Below, piece by piece: positions 1 to 11,568 of a DNA stretch of 64,000 nucleotides. The DNA is taken from contig OZ035960.1 in assembly GCA_964034945.1 (NCBI GenBank), positions 28,507,487 through 28,571,486 of the forward strand, read 5' to 3'. The notes beneath the pieces are model-generated. The model was given only the letters and a program-made list of their open reading frames with translations. It was not told the DNA's origin and searched no databases. This DNA is from Chrysopilus asiliformis (lineage: Eukaryota; Arthropoda; Insecta; Diptera; Rhagionidae). How positions within the stretch are numbered: the stretch's first letter is position 1; every line of letters starts with the position of its first letter. The position numbers were made by a program, and so were the translations under genes.

Positions 1-325
1 TTATCTCGCGCGAAGCCAATGTGAACTGGCCACCGAGATCGTGTGATTTAACGCATTTAGACTTCTTCCTTTGGGACTACCTTGAATCGCATGTCTATTC
101 GAATAAACCGCAAACAATTGATGCCCTCAAAGCCAAAATAACGAACGACATCCAGCAAATTCAGTCAGATTTATGCGACAAAGTCATCGAAAATTGGACC
201 TCCCGAATACGTCCCACCAAGCAAAGCCGCGGCGGAACGACGTTATATTCCATACTTTATGCAATAAAATATTCTTTCAAACAAAAAAAAAACATTTTAG
301 TGGATATCTCACACAACGTGTAAAA
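1..325 (+). mobile_element. Tc1/mariner-type transposase, C-terminal fragment
   Basis: The frame is open from the window edge and reads ISREANVNWPPRSCDL, then a DFFLWDYL block that carries the third acidic catalytic residue of IS630/Tc1/mariner transposases. The DNA-binding part and the first two catalytic acids lie left of the window or are lost. The apparent GTG start at 21 is internal to the frame. Related fragments at 39990-40456 (+) and 58913-59345 (-) share the WPPRS and DFFLWGY blocks. The frame stops soon after this domain and the copy is surely dead as far as can be seen. Family assignment rests on motif recognition only. Confidence 0.75.
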
Positions 326-522
326 ATCGAGCGTCCTTATTGAATTTATATAGCAACTAGCGCCGCCATCGAACCACGAAAAACTACTTGGTACAGACGT
401 CTGTTTTTTAACCTTTTTTATCCGTGGGTCGCAAGTGTGAAACCTTTAGTGTGAAACCTTTAGTGTGAACAGTTTATGAAAATTACACAACATTTTAATC
501 AAAGTATTACATATTAAACATA
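326..522. other. non-coding, nothing recognised
   Basis: AT-rich sequence between the transposase remnant and the rolling-circle element. It contains a short direct duplication of gtgtgaaacctttag near 436-466. No gene seen. Confidence 0.5.
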
Positions 523-599
523 CTAGCTTACATAACCGTCGTTGCCGGGTTAACATTTTTTGCACAGTTTTATTGACCCTAAAAACCCAAGAAAAAACC

Positions 600-862
600 T
601 TTTGAAAAAAAAAAATAAAAAAAAAATTTTTAAAAAAAAGCTTTTATTAAAAAAGAATGCACTAAAAAGAAAAAAAATAATTTTCTGGACGCTGTGTATC
701 ACAAATATAAAAGCTTTTTAAAAGCGAGATAAATTTTTATTTTATTGTTTTATGCTTTATCTCGCTTTTTAAAAGCTTTTATATTTGTGATACACAGCGT
801 CCAGAAAATTATTTTTTTCTTTTTAGTGCATTCTTTTTTAATAAAAGCTTTTTTTTAAAATT
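600..862. repeat. long foldback centred near 745
   Basis: The left arm includes gacgctgtgtatcacaaat and ends in gcgagataaa; the right arm is its complement, atttgtgatacacagcgtc. Both arms continue out through A/T-rich runs around gaatgcactaaaaag. A shorter foldback with the same GCTGTGTATCACAAAT core lies at 48925-49012. Confidence 0.85.
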
Positions 863-948
863 TTTTTTTTTATTTTTTTTATTTTGTTCTTTTTAGTCTT
901 CGAATATATATCCTTACATTTGAGATGTCCTTACAGGCTTTTTAACTT

Positions 949-1314
949 GAGAATCGTATTCAGCGACCCCAAAAACCCCCAGAATAGATTTTTTTCCGGA
1001 AAATTTGGAGAAAGGGATAATCACGTTATCCTTACAGGAGCTTTCGTTATCCTTACAGACTTTTTAGTGACAGATTCGGATTTAGCGACCTCAAAAACCC
1101 CCAGAATAGATTTTTTTCCGGAAAATTTGGAGAAAAGGATAATCACGTTATCCTTACAGGACCTTCCGTTATCCTTACAGACTTTTTAATGACAGATTCG
1201 GATTCAGCGACCTCAAAAACCCCCAGAATAGATTTTTTTCCGGAAAATTTGGAGAAAAGGATAATCACGTTATCCTTACAGGACCTTCCGTTATCCTTAC
1301 AAGGACGAAGTAGT
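949..1314. repeat. three tandem modules of about 122 bp
   Basis: The phrase cagattcggatt(t/c)agcg recurs at 1071 and 1193, with a diverged copy at about 949. Each unit also holds acccccagaatagattt, ttccggaaaatttggagaaa and two copies of gttatccttacag. Plus-strand ORFs across it exist only because the unit lacks stops in that frame. The complement, with a 120-bp period, is at 47885-48180. Confidence 0.85.
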
Positions 1315-1413
1315 GAAAATATTGTATTGTCATCGGACTTATATAAGTGTGCAAAATTTCAAGTCAATCGGACAAGTGGAAGTGGGTCAAAATTGGGTTG
1401 CAAGATTTGATCT

Positions 1414-1453
<40 letters not shown>

Positions 1454-1475
1454 CGAAGGCAAGCTAAATAAAAGC

Positions 1476-1760
1476 TTTTAAAAAACAAGAAAAAACTCGT
1501 TATGCTTGCAGGATTTCCATTTCGGATATTGAAATTCCAGCACCAGATTCGTGATAAGCGACCCCGAAAACCCCTTGATGTCAGAAAAACAAAATACAGA
1601 ATATTGACATCACCCTTACAAGACCTCCCATTTCGAATTTTGGAATTGGTGATCCGCGATTCCTAAAAACCCCCTAATGCCAGTTTTTCAGAGGAAATTC
1701 GTAGAATAAAGTGTTCATTTTTGGCTAAAATTTTAATTTTTTTCGAGATTTTCCCAAACT
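1476..1760. repeat. diverged Helitron-type module sequence
   Basis: It contains ccagattcgtgataagcga followed by ccccgaaaacccc, twice in diverged form. The same phrase is found at 38150-38320, 39530-39610 and 43120-43340 in the Helitron family with CTAG ends. No termini of its own were identified. Confidence 0.5.
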
Positions 1761-4700
1761 CTGCGACTCATTTGATAAAAAAAGAAAGTCAATTAACTTA
1801 AAATTGTTTAAAAATATGCGCTGCAGGCGAAAGTTTTTACGGAGCAACTATGTCTTCAAAATGAAGACTACACAATTCTAAACACTGAGTAGCACTTAGT
1901 TCTGTCCTTCTTTCCTCCACTTTTGACTTTTACTATAACTCACGGCTTTTCAGATGTCGTAAGATATCGGTTTTTCGAGTTATTCTATCCTTATTTTTTC
2001 TCGAATTATTCTTATTATTATGTGAAAAAATAGATTTTGCCAAATTTAACCTTTGACTGAATATAGACATCTTGTACCGTTTTCGAGATATTTTAAATTT
2101 GAAACATTTTTTAAAAATATTTCTATGTGAACTGATATTTTATTAAATGGTCGTCATAGACTAAGAACATAATAGCAATATAGAGTAACATAGGGAAGGG
2201 CGTAGTTAGAATAAGACAGTAATAAGCTTTTGACATCATATATTCTTTCTTTTTGGTCCGAAAATCCTTCAAAAAATGAGATATCGTGGAAAATTTCTTT
2301 TTTTTCTTTCCAGAGGCCTCTGGGCATTTTGGGTCTGCCACCAGGCCTGTCCATAATCTGGAAGGCAATGATTTGTTGTAATGTTCCATGCAGAAAGGTT
2401 GAAGTTGTAAAATTTAACAATTAGGGTTGAATTCTTCTCAAATATACTGTGACGTCATACTTGATCTGACTGCCCCCTCGCTCTTCGTGACACTTGATCA
2501 CTTTTGGGCAAACCTACTCCTGTCTCGATGTTAATCGACAGCTACATATTGTATTTTATTTTTCTGTTTAGCAATTTTTACGCCTTTTAAATAATTAAAA
2601 GAAAAGTAACAAAATCGTTATTGCTGCTTATACCAAAACGATTCCCAGTTTTGTGACTTGGAAAGCAATATATAGAAAAGATAGTCTGCAGAGACTGGTT
2701 GAAAAAAATCGAGTTCTAAAAATTGAAAACTTCATCCCCATTCCAATATTATTCACTTTCTGGCCCATATTTGTTAGTGTGTGGCAAGTAAAACTTCAAA
2801 TAAAACAATTTCAATAAAATGTTCGGCTACACAATCCTTTCGAAACCAAAAAACCACTTAACACACAACTAACTTCCACATAAAATTCAAATTTTAGAGG
2901 TTTTCCGTTGCTGGGTGAGGGTGCCACATAACCCTCATCCATTTCAAACCTTAAATATCCTTTTTATTCATGAGAAAGTTGGAAATTAACTGGTTCTGCT
3001 TGAAGACTATTGTAGCGGCAAACTCCATCAATGGGGAACCGTTGAACAGTTTATCCGTTGAAACTGGCTGAAAAGAGGGATATTGTCTTGGGTATGAGGA
3101 ATATTCCTTAGTACGGTAAAATTTAGTCAAGTCTTAGCTCATTTTGAGGAAAAGTCCTTTTATTTAAGTAAGTGCGACGATGGTTGTTAAATCCGAAATG
3201 AGACCATAGTATGGATACCATCAGAAAGTTACCTCTTTTTCGCAAATAATAGATACAACTATATAAGATATAAGGATATCCATCAGCATAGTGAAAGTCA
3301 TTTCGTTTTACTTGATCCCCAAACCAACTCGATCTAAATCTTAACGCCTCCTCTGCCCGTTTCCTTCCTATCAGTGCTTAACCATTTAGTTATACATATA
3401 ACATTTCCGAGAATGAAAGGAAATCTCTTGACAAAAACGTAACTGGATGACAGGCATGGATAGATCTAAGACGAACGAGGAGCACTTTTCAGGTTATAAA
3501 ACACGCTTTACGAGTTGTTTTATTCGTATGGATAAAAGCATTTGGCAAACATGCCTTCTTATGTACTAAAAATACATTTTTTCTTATATACACATATTTG
3601 TATATATATATACGTATGTTAGTACTGTGCAAAAAGATACAAATGTCAGTAATAACAAGCATATATATTTGATTCGCACTCATTCGTTTATGTCGTTTAT
3701 AAGGCAGTTCAATTGCATATCTATCTATACAAACGAGGATATACGTTTTGGAAAAACATAAAAGTGAAAGTGTCGCCGGGTGGAAAAGGGTGGCCAGCTT
3801 GCAAACAATTTTATCTCACCTCTACTAATCATGCCGAAATCCATAGCTCCTGTTTTCTCACACTGGCGGCTGCCTTCTTGAGGGCCCACATTTTCTTTGT
3901 CCTTTTTTGAATTTTCCATATACCAAAACTTTTCAGTTTAAGTTCAACTTGAAATTTGAGCTGACGGTCTCCGAAGACTGACTGAGAGATATCAAATCCT
4001 TCTTAAATTGTTTTTATTGTTGTATCGGATCTGAGATTTATATATGCTGAGACTTCCTATCACGTTTCGAGACTATAAAATTAAAAGGCGCTTGCAGATT
4101 GTCAAATAAACGACTTCGATTAGATTTACAGGCCTGCTGTCGATAGCAGACTAAATTTACAATGTTCTCAAATCGGGAATGCTGTCGTTTAAATCATTCT
4201 AATCATTTATATTTTACTTACTTTCTATCCTGCATCATGTTTCTCTTCTTGATATTTTGATACCACCGTCAAGTAATAACATTCGTTATTTTCATCCCCA
4301 TCATACCAATTTAATTCAACCATTCGAGCCATTCATTTATTTATTAATTCCAATTCAATGATAGGCAATGATAGCAATCAAATCGTAAAAGTATGGCTTT
4401 AGATACGAAATTATATTCTATTCACATTGGCATAAAATTGTCATTGATTTTCAAATTTCCTAAGTGTATGGAAACATTTTTATCAAATATTCTGCTTAGA
4501 TTTGATAACATATGAAACTCTTTTTCGCTTCGCAGTGGCTGTAAATCGCCATTATTATGCAGATACATAAAAATTAAATTGGAATTTTCCTCATCGATCA
4601 TTTTAACCGGTTTTGTCGTAAATATATGAATTTACGAGGTTATGACATTCCCATAGAGTACTTTTCATAATTCACTCGGTTGAGTCATATCCGGAAAATG

Positions 4701-5136
4701 AGATTTCCTCCTCTAACGAAGTTTTACTACCCATTTTTTGGTATGATTTTTTTTATACAAAAACCTTTTATAAATTTATGAAGAGAACAATTTGAAATTA
4801 AAATCGTTCATAAATTTTTGCTATCATAAATATATAATGACAACTAATACATTGTAAGTCAACAATGTTTATCAACGTTAAGAAAAAAAAAACTTTTTAT
4901 TTTAAATATTATTTTTTTTAAATATATTTTATGCCAAGAGCTTAGGCAAATTGCCTCTAATGCCGAAGCACAGCTCTAGACATTCATTCATTCAACCATT
5001 CATACAATCCATTCACACACTGAATACTCCCCTCATCCCTCTGCAACAAAGACTTGGCGCGACAGTACATAGCCTGTTTTTATTTTTTTTTTTACAAAAC
5101 CTAAACCTAAATTTCAAAATGCTTGCGTCAGAAATG
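1761..5136. other. mostly single-copy non-coding sequence
   Basis: No recognisable coding exon except the weak candidate at 3820-3919. The open frames here are short, AT-driven and lack family similarity. No repeat shared with the rest of the window was noticed. Confidence 0.45.
3820..3919 (-). CDS. weak candidate first coding exon, unknown protein
   Basis: On the minus strand an ATG opens a hydrophilic frame starting MENSKKDKENVGPQEG. It runs 33 codons plus one base to AGAG followed by GTGAGA, a good 5' splice donor. The GC content is higher than in the flanks. Nothing shows a partner exon, and the remainder would lie to the left, possibly outside the window. No TATA box is visible; a TCAGTCAGTC initiator-like string lies upstream on the same strand (about 3975-3985). 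It may be chance. Confidence 0.15.
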
Positions 5137-6536
5137 TTCTAACATAAGAAAAGCTACAATGACAAAAACGTCAAATACTCTAGGTATATGATACCAGCAA
5201 AATGCTTATTTAAAAAAATCCATTAGTATAGGAAAGGGGGAAAGGAGTGGTCCAATTGGATTTCGATGTATCGAACGGTTATGTAAAATCATATTCTAAA
5301 CATATTTCATCTTTAGAAATTTTTCGATACGATGCACAGTTTTCGACAAAACGGGAAAAAAGTGTTCCATCTGTGTGGGGGAGAGGGGAAGCAGTGGCCC
5401 GATAGGATTATAATGTATGGATGAGTTATGTAAAATCTAATTCTAAACACATTTTACCTGCATAAATTTTTCAATATTGATGACAATTAAACATTTAAAA
5501 AAATCTATAATTCATATAAAAAACGCTCTGATAACAAAATACTTTGATAAAAAAAATGAATAGAAATAAAATTGAACTTAACACTAGATTGCCCAATCAA
5601 GTCATTTTGACTGCTTGACTTCCTTGGGCAATCTAATGTTAACTTTGAAAACGAAAAAATGAAATGAATCAAAAAAATTTAACCAAATGAAAAATTTGCT
5701 AATGATAGAAACAAAACGGAAATTTTATTTAAAAACTCAATAATTTTAATAAAACTAATAAAAATAAATAAATAAGAAGAACAAAAAGAAGGACAACCAA
5801 GTCAACAAATCAAAAAAGAAAAGATTCCGAAAGCAAAGGGCATCAAAGAAGATAGAATATTGGAACAATCTGGACAGAGAACAGAAATTTTAATAACAGG
5901 GAAAACTAAAGTATGTTCTTTTAAATTTTAATAAATTTGTAACAATTATAAACCTTTGTAATAATTTATAGGAATTTTAAAGCCTTTCTTTCTAATTAAC
6001 AAAATAAATAATAAAATGATAACGATATATTTAAACCTAACCGTTTTAATTAAACTTAAATAACTTGCTAGGAAAGAGGGCGCTAGGAAATTCGATTTCT
6101 GTTAACCGGGCGTTAACAAATGTGACTCACCGTTTTCGAGAAAATTGTAAAAAACTGTTTCGCTAGTTGGGGGAGAGGGGAAGGAATGGTCTAATTTTGG
6201 CCTATTCAAGAAATTCGCCTTGCGGTCTACGAGAAACGTAACGATACAAAATTTCAAGTCTCTAGCTCAATCCCTTCGAAAGTTATGGTGTTCACGGACG
6301 GATAGACGGACATTCAGACAGACAAGCAAACGGACGGAAGGGAAGACAGACAGACAGACAGGCAGATACATAGACGGACAAACATACAAAAATGTGGAAG
6401 TCAAAATCTTTTGTCATCCCTAACACCTTGGTGTTGTTAATTTTTGTGTTCGATGATTGGTTTGATGCGTTACAAACGGTATACTAAATCTAATATATTT
6501 CTATATGTATATCATCTAGAGTATAATGATGCTTGG
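5137..6536 (+). mobile_element. family A Helentron-like element, interrupted copy
   Basis: The left block starts with agaaaagctacaatg and has caaatactctaggtatatg. The right end carries the family signature catccctaacaccttggtgt, then cgttacaaacggtatacta and atcatctagagtata. Between them lie two ggaaaggagtggtcc-type modules and a GACA/GACG tract (about 6295-6365). Roughly 5485-6115 is foreign DNA inserted in the copy. Family A copies are also at 12104-12620, 27772-28571, 37438-38021, 42722-44163, 63330-63735 and 63898 onward. Confidence 0.65.
5578..5642. mobile_element. tiny TTAA-flanked hairpin MITE
   Basis: TTAA at 5578-5581 and 5639-5642 bound a 57-bp hairpin. Its arms are CACTAGATTGCCCAA and TTGGGCAATCTAATGT. 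TTAA duplications are the mark of piggyBac-type insertion. It lies within the AT-rich insert of the family A copy. Confidence 0.5.
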
Positions 6537-6690
6537 AAGTCTGAAAGTATTTGCTAGAAAAAAAAACTCGAAAAGTAAATGCTAAAATGCTTGCTTAAAA
6601 TTAGCGTAATTCGAGAAGTATTTTATTTGCCTATAGTTAAAATTTTCAAAATTAATTTTCCGTGATACTAAAAAAGCTAGTAAGCTAACC

Positions 6691-7541
6691 CAGCGATTAC
6701 ATTTAAGGGGGGGCGCGAGCATATCCAAGACAAAATATTTAAAAAAAGTTTATTAATTGACTGAAAGGAAAGTACATACCCACATACAAAACAAAATACA
6801 TTTCGACATAATATTTAATAATTAACTTATTAACTTACGCTTGGAGCACAATGAACGCGAAACCAGCGCGAAACCAACGCAACTACAATGCTCTGTCACG
6901 CAGTGCAAAATTCTAGCGGCAGAGCACAATGGCAGCTCGTGAAGTAGTATAAGTGACATAATATAAAGTGGTATAAACTTGGAAAAATTACAAAAATGGA
7001 TAATTTTGAAGCGATAATTTGCTTTGTTGGTCTTTATCTTTGTTATTTGCACTAAGGCTATCAATTTTTCCTCGAACGGCATTTTTCCAACCTCACTTTA
7101 TGAACTGTCAACGCAGAATTCTGCGGCAAAGTTAGAAGTTTGCAAACTTTTGCGTTGCGGTTACGTTGTAGCTACGTTCTATATGTTCACTGTGCTCACT
7201 TCAAACAATTTGTGGGAACCAAACTTTGAAGTGACAGTTTCTGCGCCAGTTTCGCGTCGGTTTCATGTTCATTGTGATTTCAGGGTTAAAACAACTTCTC
7301 GCGAAACCGCAAAAATGACGCAAGAGCAATAAAAAGGCGCCGGATTCTTGTTTTGGCAAAGCTGAGGATCGGTGTTGCCAAATGTCAATAAATTACTGTT
7401 TTCTTGGTAATTTGTGTTTAAAATTAGGGTAGTAGTGTAGGTTTAGCGCCAAAATACTCAAATTACGTTATTATTGTATACATTTTATGACAATTTTGAT
7501 TGAAAATTGGGCCGCGAATACTGAAAGGTTGAGAAACGCTG
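6691..7541. mobile_element. hAT non-autonomous element (851 bp), perfect 8-bp TSD
   Basis: AGCTAACC occurs directly on both sides (6683-6690 and 7542-7549). The element begins CAGCGATTACATTTAAGG and ends GGTTGAGAAACGCTG, a typical hAT CAG...CTG end with GGTTG. A second, similar copy lies inverted at 54385-55284. The short frames inside are fortuitous; no transposase is present. An inner inverted repeat (6847-7276) is shared by both copies. Confidence 0.85.
6847..7276. mobile_element. inner TIR element inside the hAT copy
   Basis: The left end is CACAATGAACGCGAAACC followed by a second GCGAAAC; the right end is GGTTTCATGTTCATTGTG preceded by GTTTCGCG. The other hAT copy holds the same inner segment (54649-55072). 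The CACAATG start resembles Transib ends, but no 5-bp duplication is visible, so the superfamily is uncertain. It may have entered an ancestral hAT element that was then mobilised as a composite. Confidence 0.45.
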
Positions 7542-7924
7542 AGCTAACCGATTTTTGTGAAAAATAGTGTTTGTGGTAATAGAACTCACGATTTATTATA
7601 TTATAGTGTGTTGTTCAAAAAAATCGAAATTTTTGAAAATTTTAGAAATCTTATTGTTGTCCTATTTTATTTCAAAAAACACAATTATACAATAAATCTC
7701 CTCTCCTTTTGTCCTTCCGACCATCATGAGCTGTGCTTCAGCATTAAAGGGTCTTCCCCTAAGTTCTAGCTAGAACTATAAAAAAAAATTATAAAAATTT
7801 TAATATTTTTTAAAAAATTTATAATATTTATAATAATAAATTCGGCTATTCCTTTAGATTTTGAGATTAATTTATTTTCAAGATGATCCAAGTTAGCCTG
7901 AGATTTTTGTAGGAAATACTTATA

Positions 7925-9080
7925 AAAATTACGTAGTAAATGCTAGACTTTTCACTCAAAATTAAGTTAATGCTTCAATTAAATGAGATTCGAATGACAA
8001 AAAATTTTGATATCCGCATGTCTGTCCGTCTGTCCGTCTGTCCGTCTGTCGTCTGTCTGTCCGTCTATCTGTCTGTTGGTCTGTTACAAGATTTCTCAAA
8101 AACTAATAGAGCTAGAGCCATGAAATTTTACAGTCGTGTTTGGTCTGGGAATGAAACGATTTTTATGGAAATCCGTTAACCGGAAGTAACCAAAATGACG
8201 GCTGTTAAGAAATCGCAATTTCTTTATTTTTTGTTTAGTACCAGGAAGACCGAGCCATGCTCGGAGACCTCAAAATCCTACTTTTGCTGATTTTTGGGGA
8301 AAAACTAAGTTCACATTATCTCTACAGAGCTTTTCCAGAGTTTTTAAATTCCCGACCTAGAAAGCTAGAACTAAAACTAACGCGCGATAACAAAATTTCA
8401 TAGAAATCGGTTGAGTGGTTATTGAGTAATCGCTGTCACCGATTTTTGAAACGTTGTATTGAGACACCAGGCGAGGGTTATCGAGGGGAGGGAAAAGTTA
8501 GGTTTGTAGTGGAAAAATCGAAAGCCCTTAGCCCCCTTAGTAATACTGTAAAGTTTCATTAAGATCGGACCACCCAACTCGAAGATACCAGGCGAGGGGT
8601 ATCGAAGGGGAATTTTCTCAGGGGTGAGACCTATCTAGATCAATTTCTTATCCCCGAAAATCCCTAACCACCAAGTTTCGTGAAAATCGTTAGGCGAGTT
8701 TTCGAGATCGTTTGTGCAGGTAGACAGACAGACATTCCTCGTATTATATTATAGGATTCTAAACCTACGCGTTTTTCAGTAGTTGGGTATGACGAAAGCT
8801 GAAGACAGTAAATTTTCCAACACTTTTGTCTTTTACTAGAATCCGGTATCTCAAACCGGTATCGAAATGTGCCGTTACTTAAAAAAGCGGTTTTTGTGAT
8901 TCTTTCGAAAACGGGTTTTCGATGTTTCATTCTATAAGATGAATTGAAGAGAATAATGTTTGCCAGAATATCCGCTATTTTTAACCGTTATTGAGATATT
9001 AAAAAAATAGATTTTGGCGAATTGCTTGAAAATTAACAGTATTTCGAAAAACAGTTATTGGAAGAATTAAAGATACTAAA
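7925..9080 (+). mobile_element. family E repeat, chimeric left end, split by a Helitron
   Basis: After the (GTCT)n tract (8016-8083) comes the family E block agatttctcaaaaactaata, then agctagagccatgaaattt. Left of the tract the sequence resembles the complement of family A (atgacaaaaaattttgatat, then ccgcatg) rather than other E copies, so the join looks chimeric. A Helitron occupies 8241-8756; the E sequence resumes at ttctaaacc with the cttttgtcttttactagaat block also seen at 15690. Other E copies: 15300-15870, 35035-35380, 59783-60960. Confidence 0.6.
8241..8756 (-). mobile_element. canonical non-autonomous Helitron (516 bp)
   Basis: On the minus strand it starts TCCTATAATATAATACGAGG with a GTCT microsatellite just inside. 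It ends with hairpin CCGAGCATGGCTCGG, then TCTTC and CTGG. The flanking bases are A before TC and T after CTGG, the Helitron A^T insertion rule. The surrounding family E sequence is continuous once the element is removed. Another 5' end of the same family is at 33105. No protein is encoded. Confidence 0.8.
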
Positions 9081-10734
9081 ATTCTCTATATTTTTGCACT
9101 TTAGCGTATTTTCATTTCTCTTACCTTTATCGAGATATTTTAGATTTTGTAACATAAAAATTCCTATTTTTATATAAACTAATATTTTATTCGTCGAGTT
9201 CTGGTGTAAATTGTGCAAAAACGTAGATTTTGTAAAAGAAAGTCATTTTGTTGCTCACATCAGATATTTTTTTAAATTTATTTATTGCTATTCAATTCTA
9301 CACAATAATAGGAAACGAGAAACATTAAAATAAAATACCCCTATCAATTTAAAAAAAAAACTTAGCAATAATTTTCATGTGTGAAACTGGTTTAAAAAAA
9401 ATGTCTGTGATTGCTGTCCAAACAGAACTGAGATTTTTTTTTGCGTCCAATAAGGCTAACGAATGTCAACCGTTTGTCATTAAAAACATTTTTCCTCACA
9501 CAAAAAAATGGAAAAGGTGAGAGAAAACCTTTTCCACTGGATTTGGATTTTTATCTCATTTTACACCCTTACTATTTGATTACAAATTTGCGTTTCCCTC
9601 ATTATAACCGGAAAACCTTTTTCTCCTATTTCCGTATGCATTCAAGTGGAAAGGACCACAACCAACACCCGTACCATAGAATAGAAAGAGATCCCCGTTC
9701 AACCCGACAAAATCCATTCCAATCGAGTTCAACCGGGCTGCTTGGTCCTGCTCAGGGCCTCATCCTGATTTGGTCCTGCTGCGGTGACACCACGACGACT
9801 GAGTACATAAATAGTCAGATACTTGACCCAAACACATACACATGTCAGGCGAGGGGGGAGGGAATTTGACCACCTGTCATTCCTCGGTCAAGGCTCCCTC
9901 CCTCCTGCCAAATTGGACATGATGGACGCAGTGGTATTAGACCAGGATGGGACAGGATATAGTAGACACGACAGGATGTCGATTTTAGGCGTTTGTCAAT
10001 TTCATAACGATGAATGGATGTGTCTGTCCTGCACACCTTTTTTCGAATTGAATGAACGAGCAAGGTGTCCATCTAACTCAATCGGGTAGCACAGAAATCT
10101 CATCCCCCAGGATAAAATCAACGAATGATTTCGACTCAATGAATAAACGAATGACTGAGGAAGGCCACTGGGTTGTGCTGTGGGTAGGACGATTTCATCC
10201 AACGTAGGTATCTGATTTGTGAAAATAAATTTCATGTCCTTTCCGAAATTTGTCGATATCCGTTTGACCGCCCCACTTTCTCTACTTTTCTACCTGGAGC
10301 ACTTATTTGTCTTTATCACCATGTTTTTTGGGGTCACATGGATAAAAGAAGAATGATAAGTAGAGAAATGGAATAAGTTCAGATTCCATATGTTTGCATA
10401 GTCTAAAGTAGTGTTAGTTTTTTAGTTTTATAAAATACATAACGTTCCTAGCTTTTTCTTATATAAAACGAAGCAAATATTCTTAGCTGGTCTACATATG
10501 TACGTACATATTTGTTGTAAAAACCTGATCTCTGCTTTAAGTTAGATTCAGTATGAAATCTAGAGGAAGTGATAGTCTTAAGGATGAATATTTCTAAGAA
10601 TATGTCGTTCTTTGGTAAAGTCTGAGTTTACACTGTGAAATATCTAGCGATGAACATAAAATGTTGGTGGGTATACTGCAGATTTTTTTATAGATAAATG
10701 AAGATTTTTTTTAATACTCCATGCGATAAAAAAG
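9081..10734. other. single-copy non-coding sequence
   Basis: It contains the longer open frames 9441-9869 and 9823-10089 (+), which have no recognisable domain, no signal peptide and no splice or promoter context that supports them. Around 9640-10240 the GC content is raised and the sequence seems unique in the window, so it could be a conserved non-coding element. Confidence 0.4.
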
Positions 10735-11030
10735 TAATCGTCCATTTTTCCCATTAACGAACTTAGCCTTGCATTTTACGAAAAACGAATCTGCGTAAAA
10801 TTTCAAGTCTCTAGCTCAATCCATGCGCCCGCAATCCGCGTCACAGACAGAAGGACCGACGGACAGATGGACGGACAGACAGACGGACGGACGGACATGC
10901 AAAAATTAATTATTTTTATCATTCTAAACACACTGGTGTAATTCATTTTTGTGTGTGATGACGGGATCTTGGCGTTACAAACGGTAAGGCAAAGTTAATA
11001 TACCCTTTGGTTTCACCATACGGGTATAAA
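10735..11030 (+). mobile_element. family B Helentron-like element, 5'-truncated
   Basis: It carries the family B block attaacgaacttagccttgc, then ctctagctcaatcc, a GACA/GGAC tract (10846-10897), acacactggtgtaattcatt, and the 3' end accctttggtttcaccatac followed by gggtataaaa. The 5' hairpin end is absent. Fuller copies are at 29545-30268 and 46858-47450. Confidence 0.75.
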
Positions 11031-11568
11031 AACTGTAAACAACCTTGAATAATTTATTAAGTATAAGCTTCTAACATATGTGGCAATCAACAAATCATTG
11101 AAATAAGTAAATGTTATTTTTTTAGATACCTTTATAAGAATTTCAAGGACAGCGTGGAAAGCATTTCTTGAACGATTAGATTTTTTTTGAATATTGCTAG
11201 GACACTTTACACCTATAAAAAATTTGGAAAATCCAACCACATTAAAAGTTTCTAATTGTAGTTAATTCTAATTGAATTTTGATGAATGGAAAAGTTATGT
11301 AAATCCTTTTGTGTGGTTTTTATTTGAATTACGAAAAATGTTCTGCTTGAGATAACGATTAAGTTTTACATGCGTAAATCCGAGAATCCGGGACATATGG
11401 TCACCCTAATTTTTTCTGCTTTTTAGCGAATTCGACTATAGCTACTTGCGTCGTAATCTTCTGAACCGAAAACCATTTTCTTCAAATTTTTTGCTTTTCA
11501 GATCAAGTGTAGTTTTCAGAGTGTACACAGAGAGAAAAATTGTGGTTAATTTAACAAAAACGTCTTGG

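Larger units (their letters stand above)
523..1475 (-). mobile_element. Helitron-like non-autonomous element with foldback and tandem modules
   Basis: Read on the minus strand, the 3' end shows the hairpin arms ACCCGGCAACGACGG (slightly changed here), then about 10 nt, then CTAG at 523-526 followed by T. This is a canonical Helitron 3' terminus (hairpin plus CTRR, insertion before T). The body holds a foldback (about 600-860), three modules of about 122 bp (949-1314) and a (GACA)n tract (1413-1452). Much of the body is homologous to 47735-48380 on the plus strand. The 5' end was not found. No Rep/helicase is encoded, so it would depend on an autonomous partner elsewhere. Confidence 0.6.

Noticed and set aside
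7024..7332. 102-codon frame in the hAT element (also 54648-54890, minus)
   Set aside because: Present in both hAT copies but without transposase motifs; the frame is closed differently in each copy and overlaps the inner inverted repeats.
9441..10089. 142- and 88-codon frames
   Set aside because: No domain, signal peptide, splice or promoter support; kept only as possible conserved non-coding DNA.
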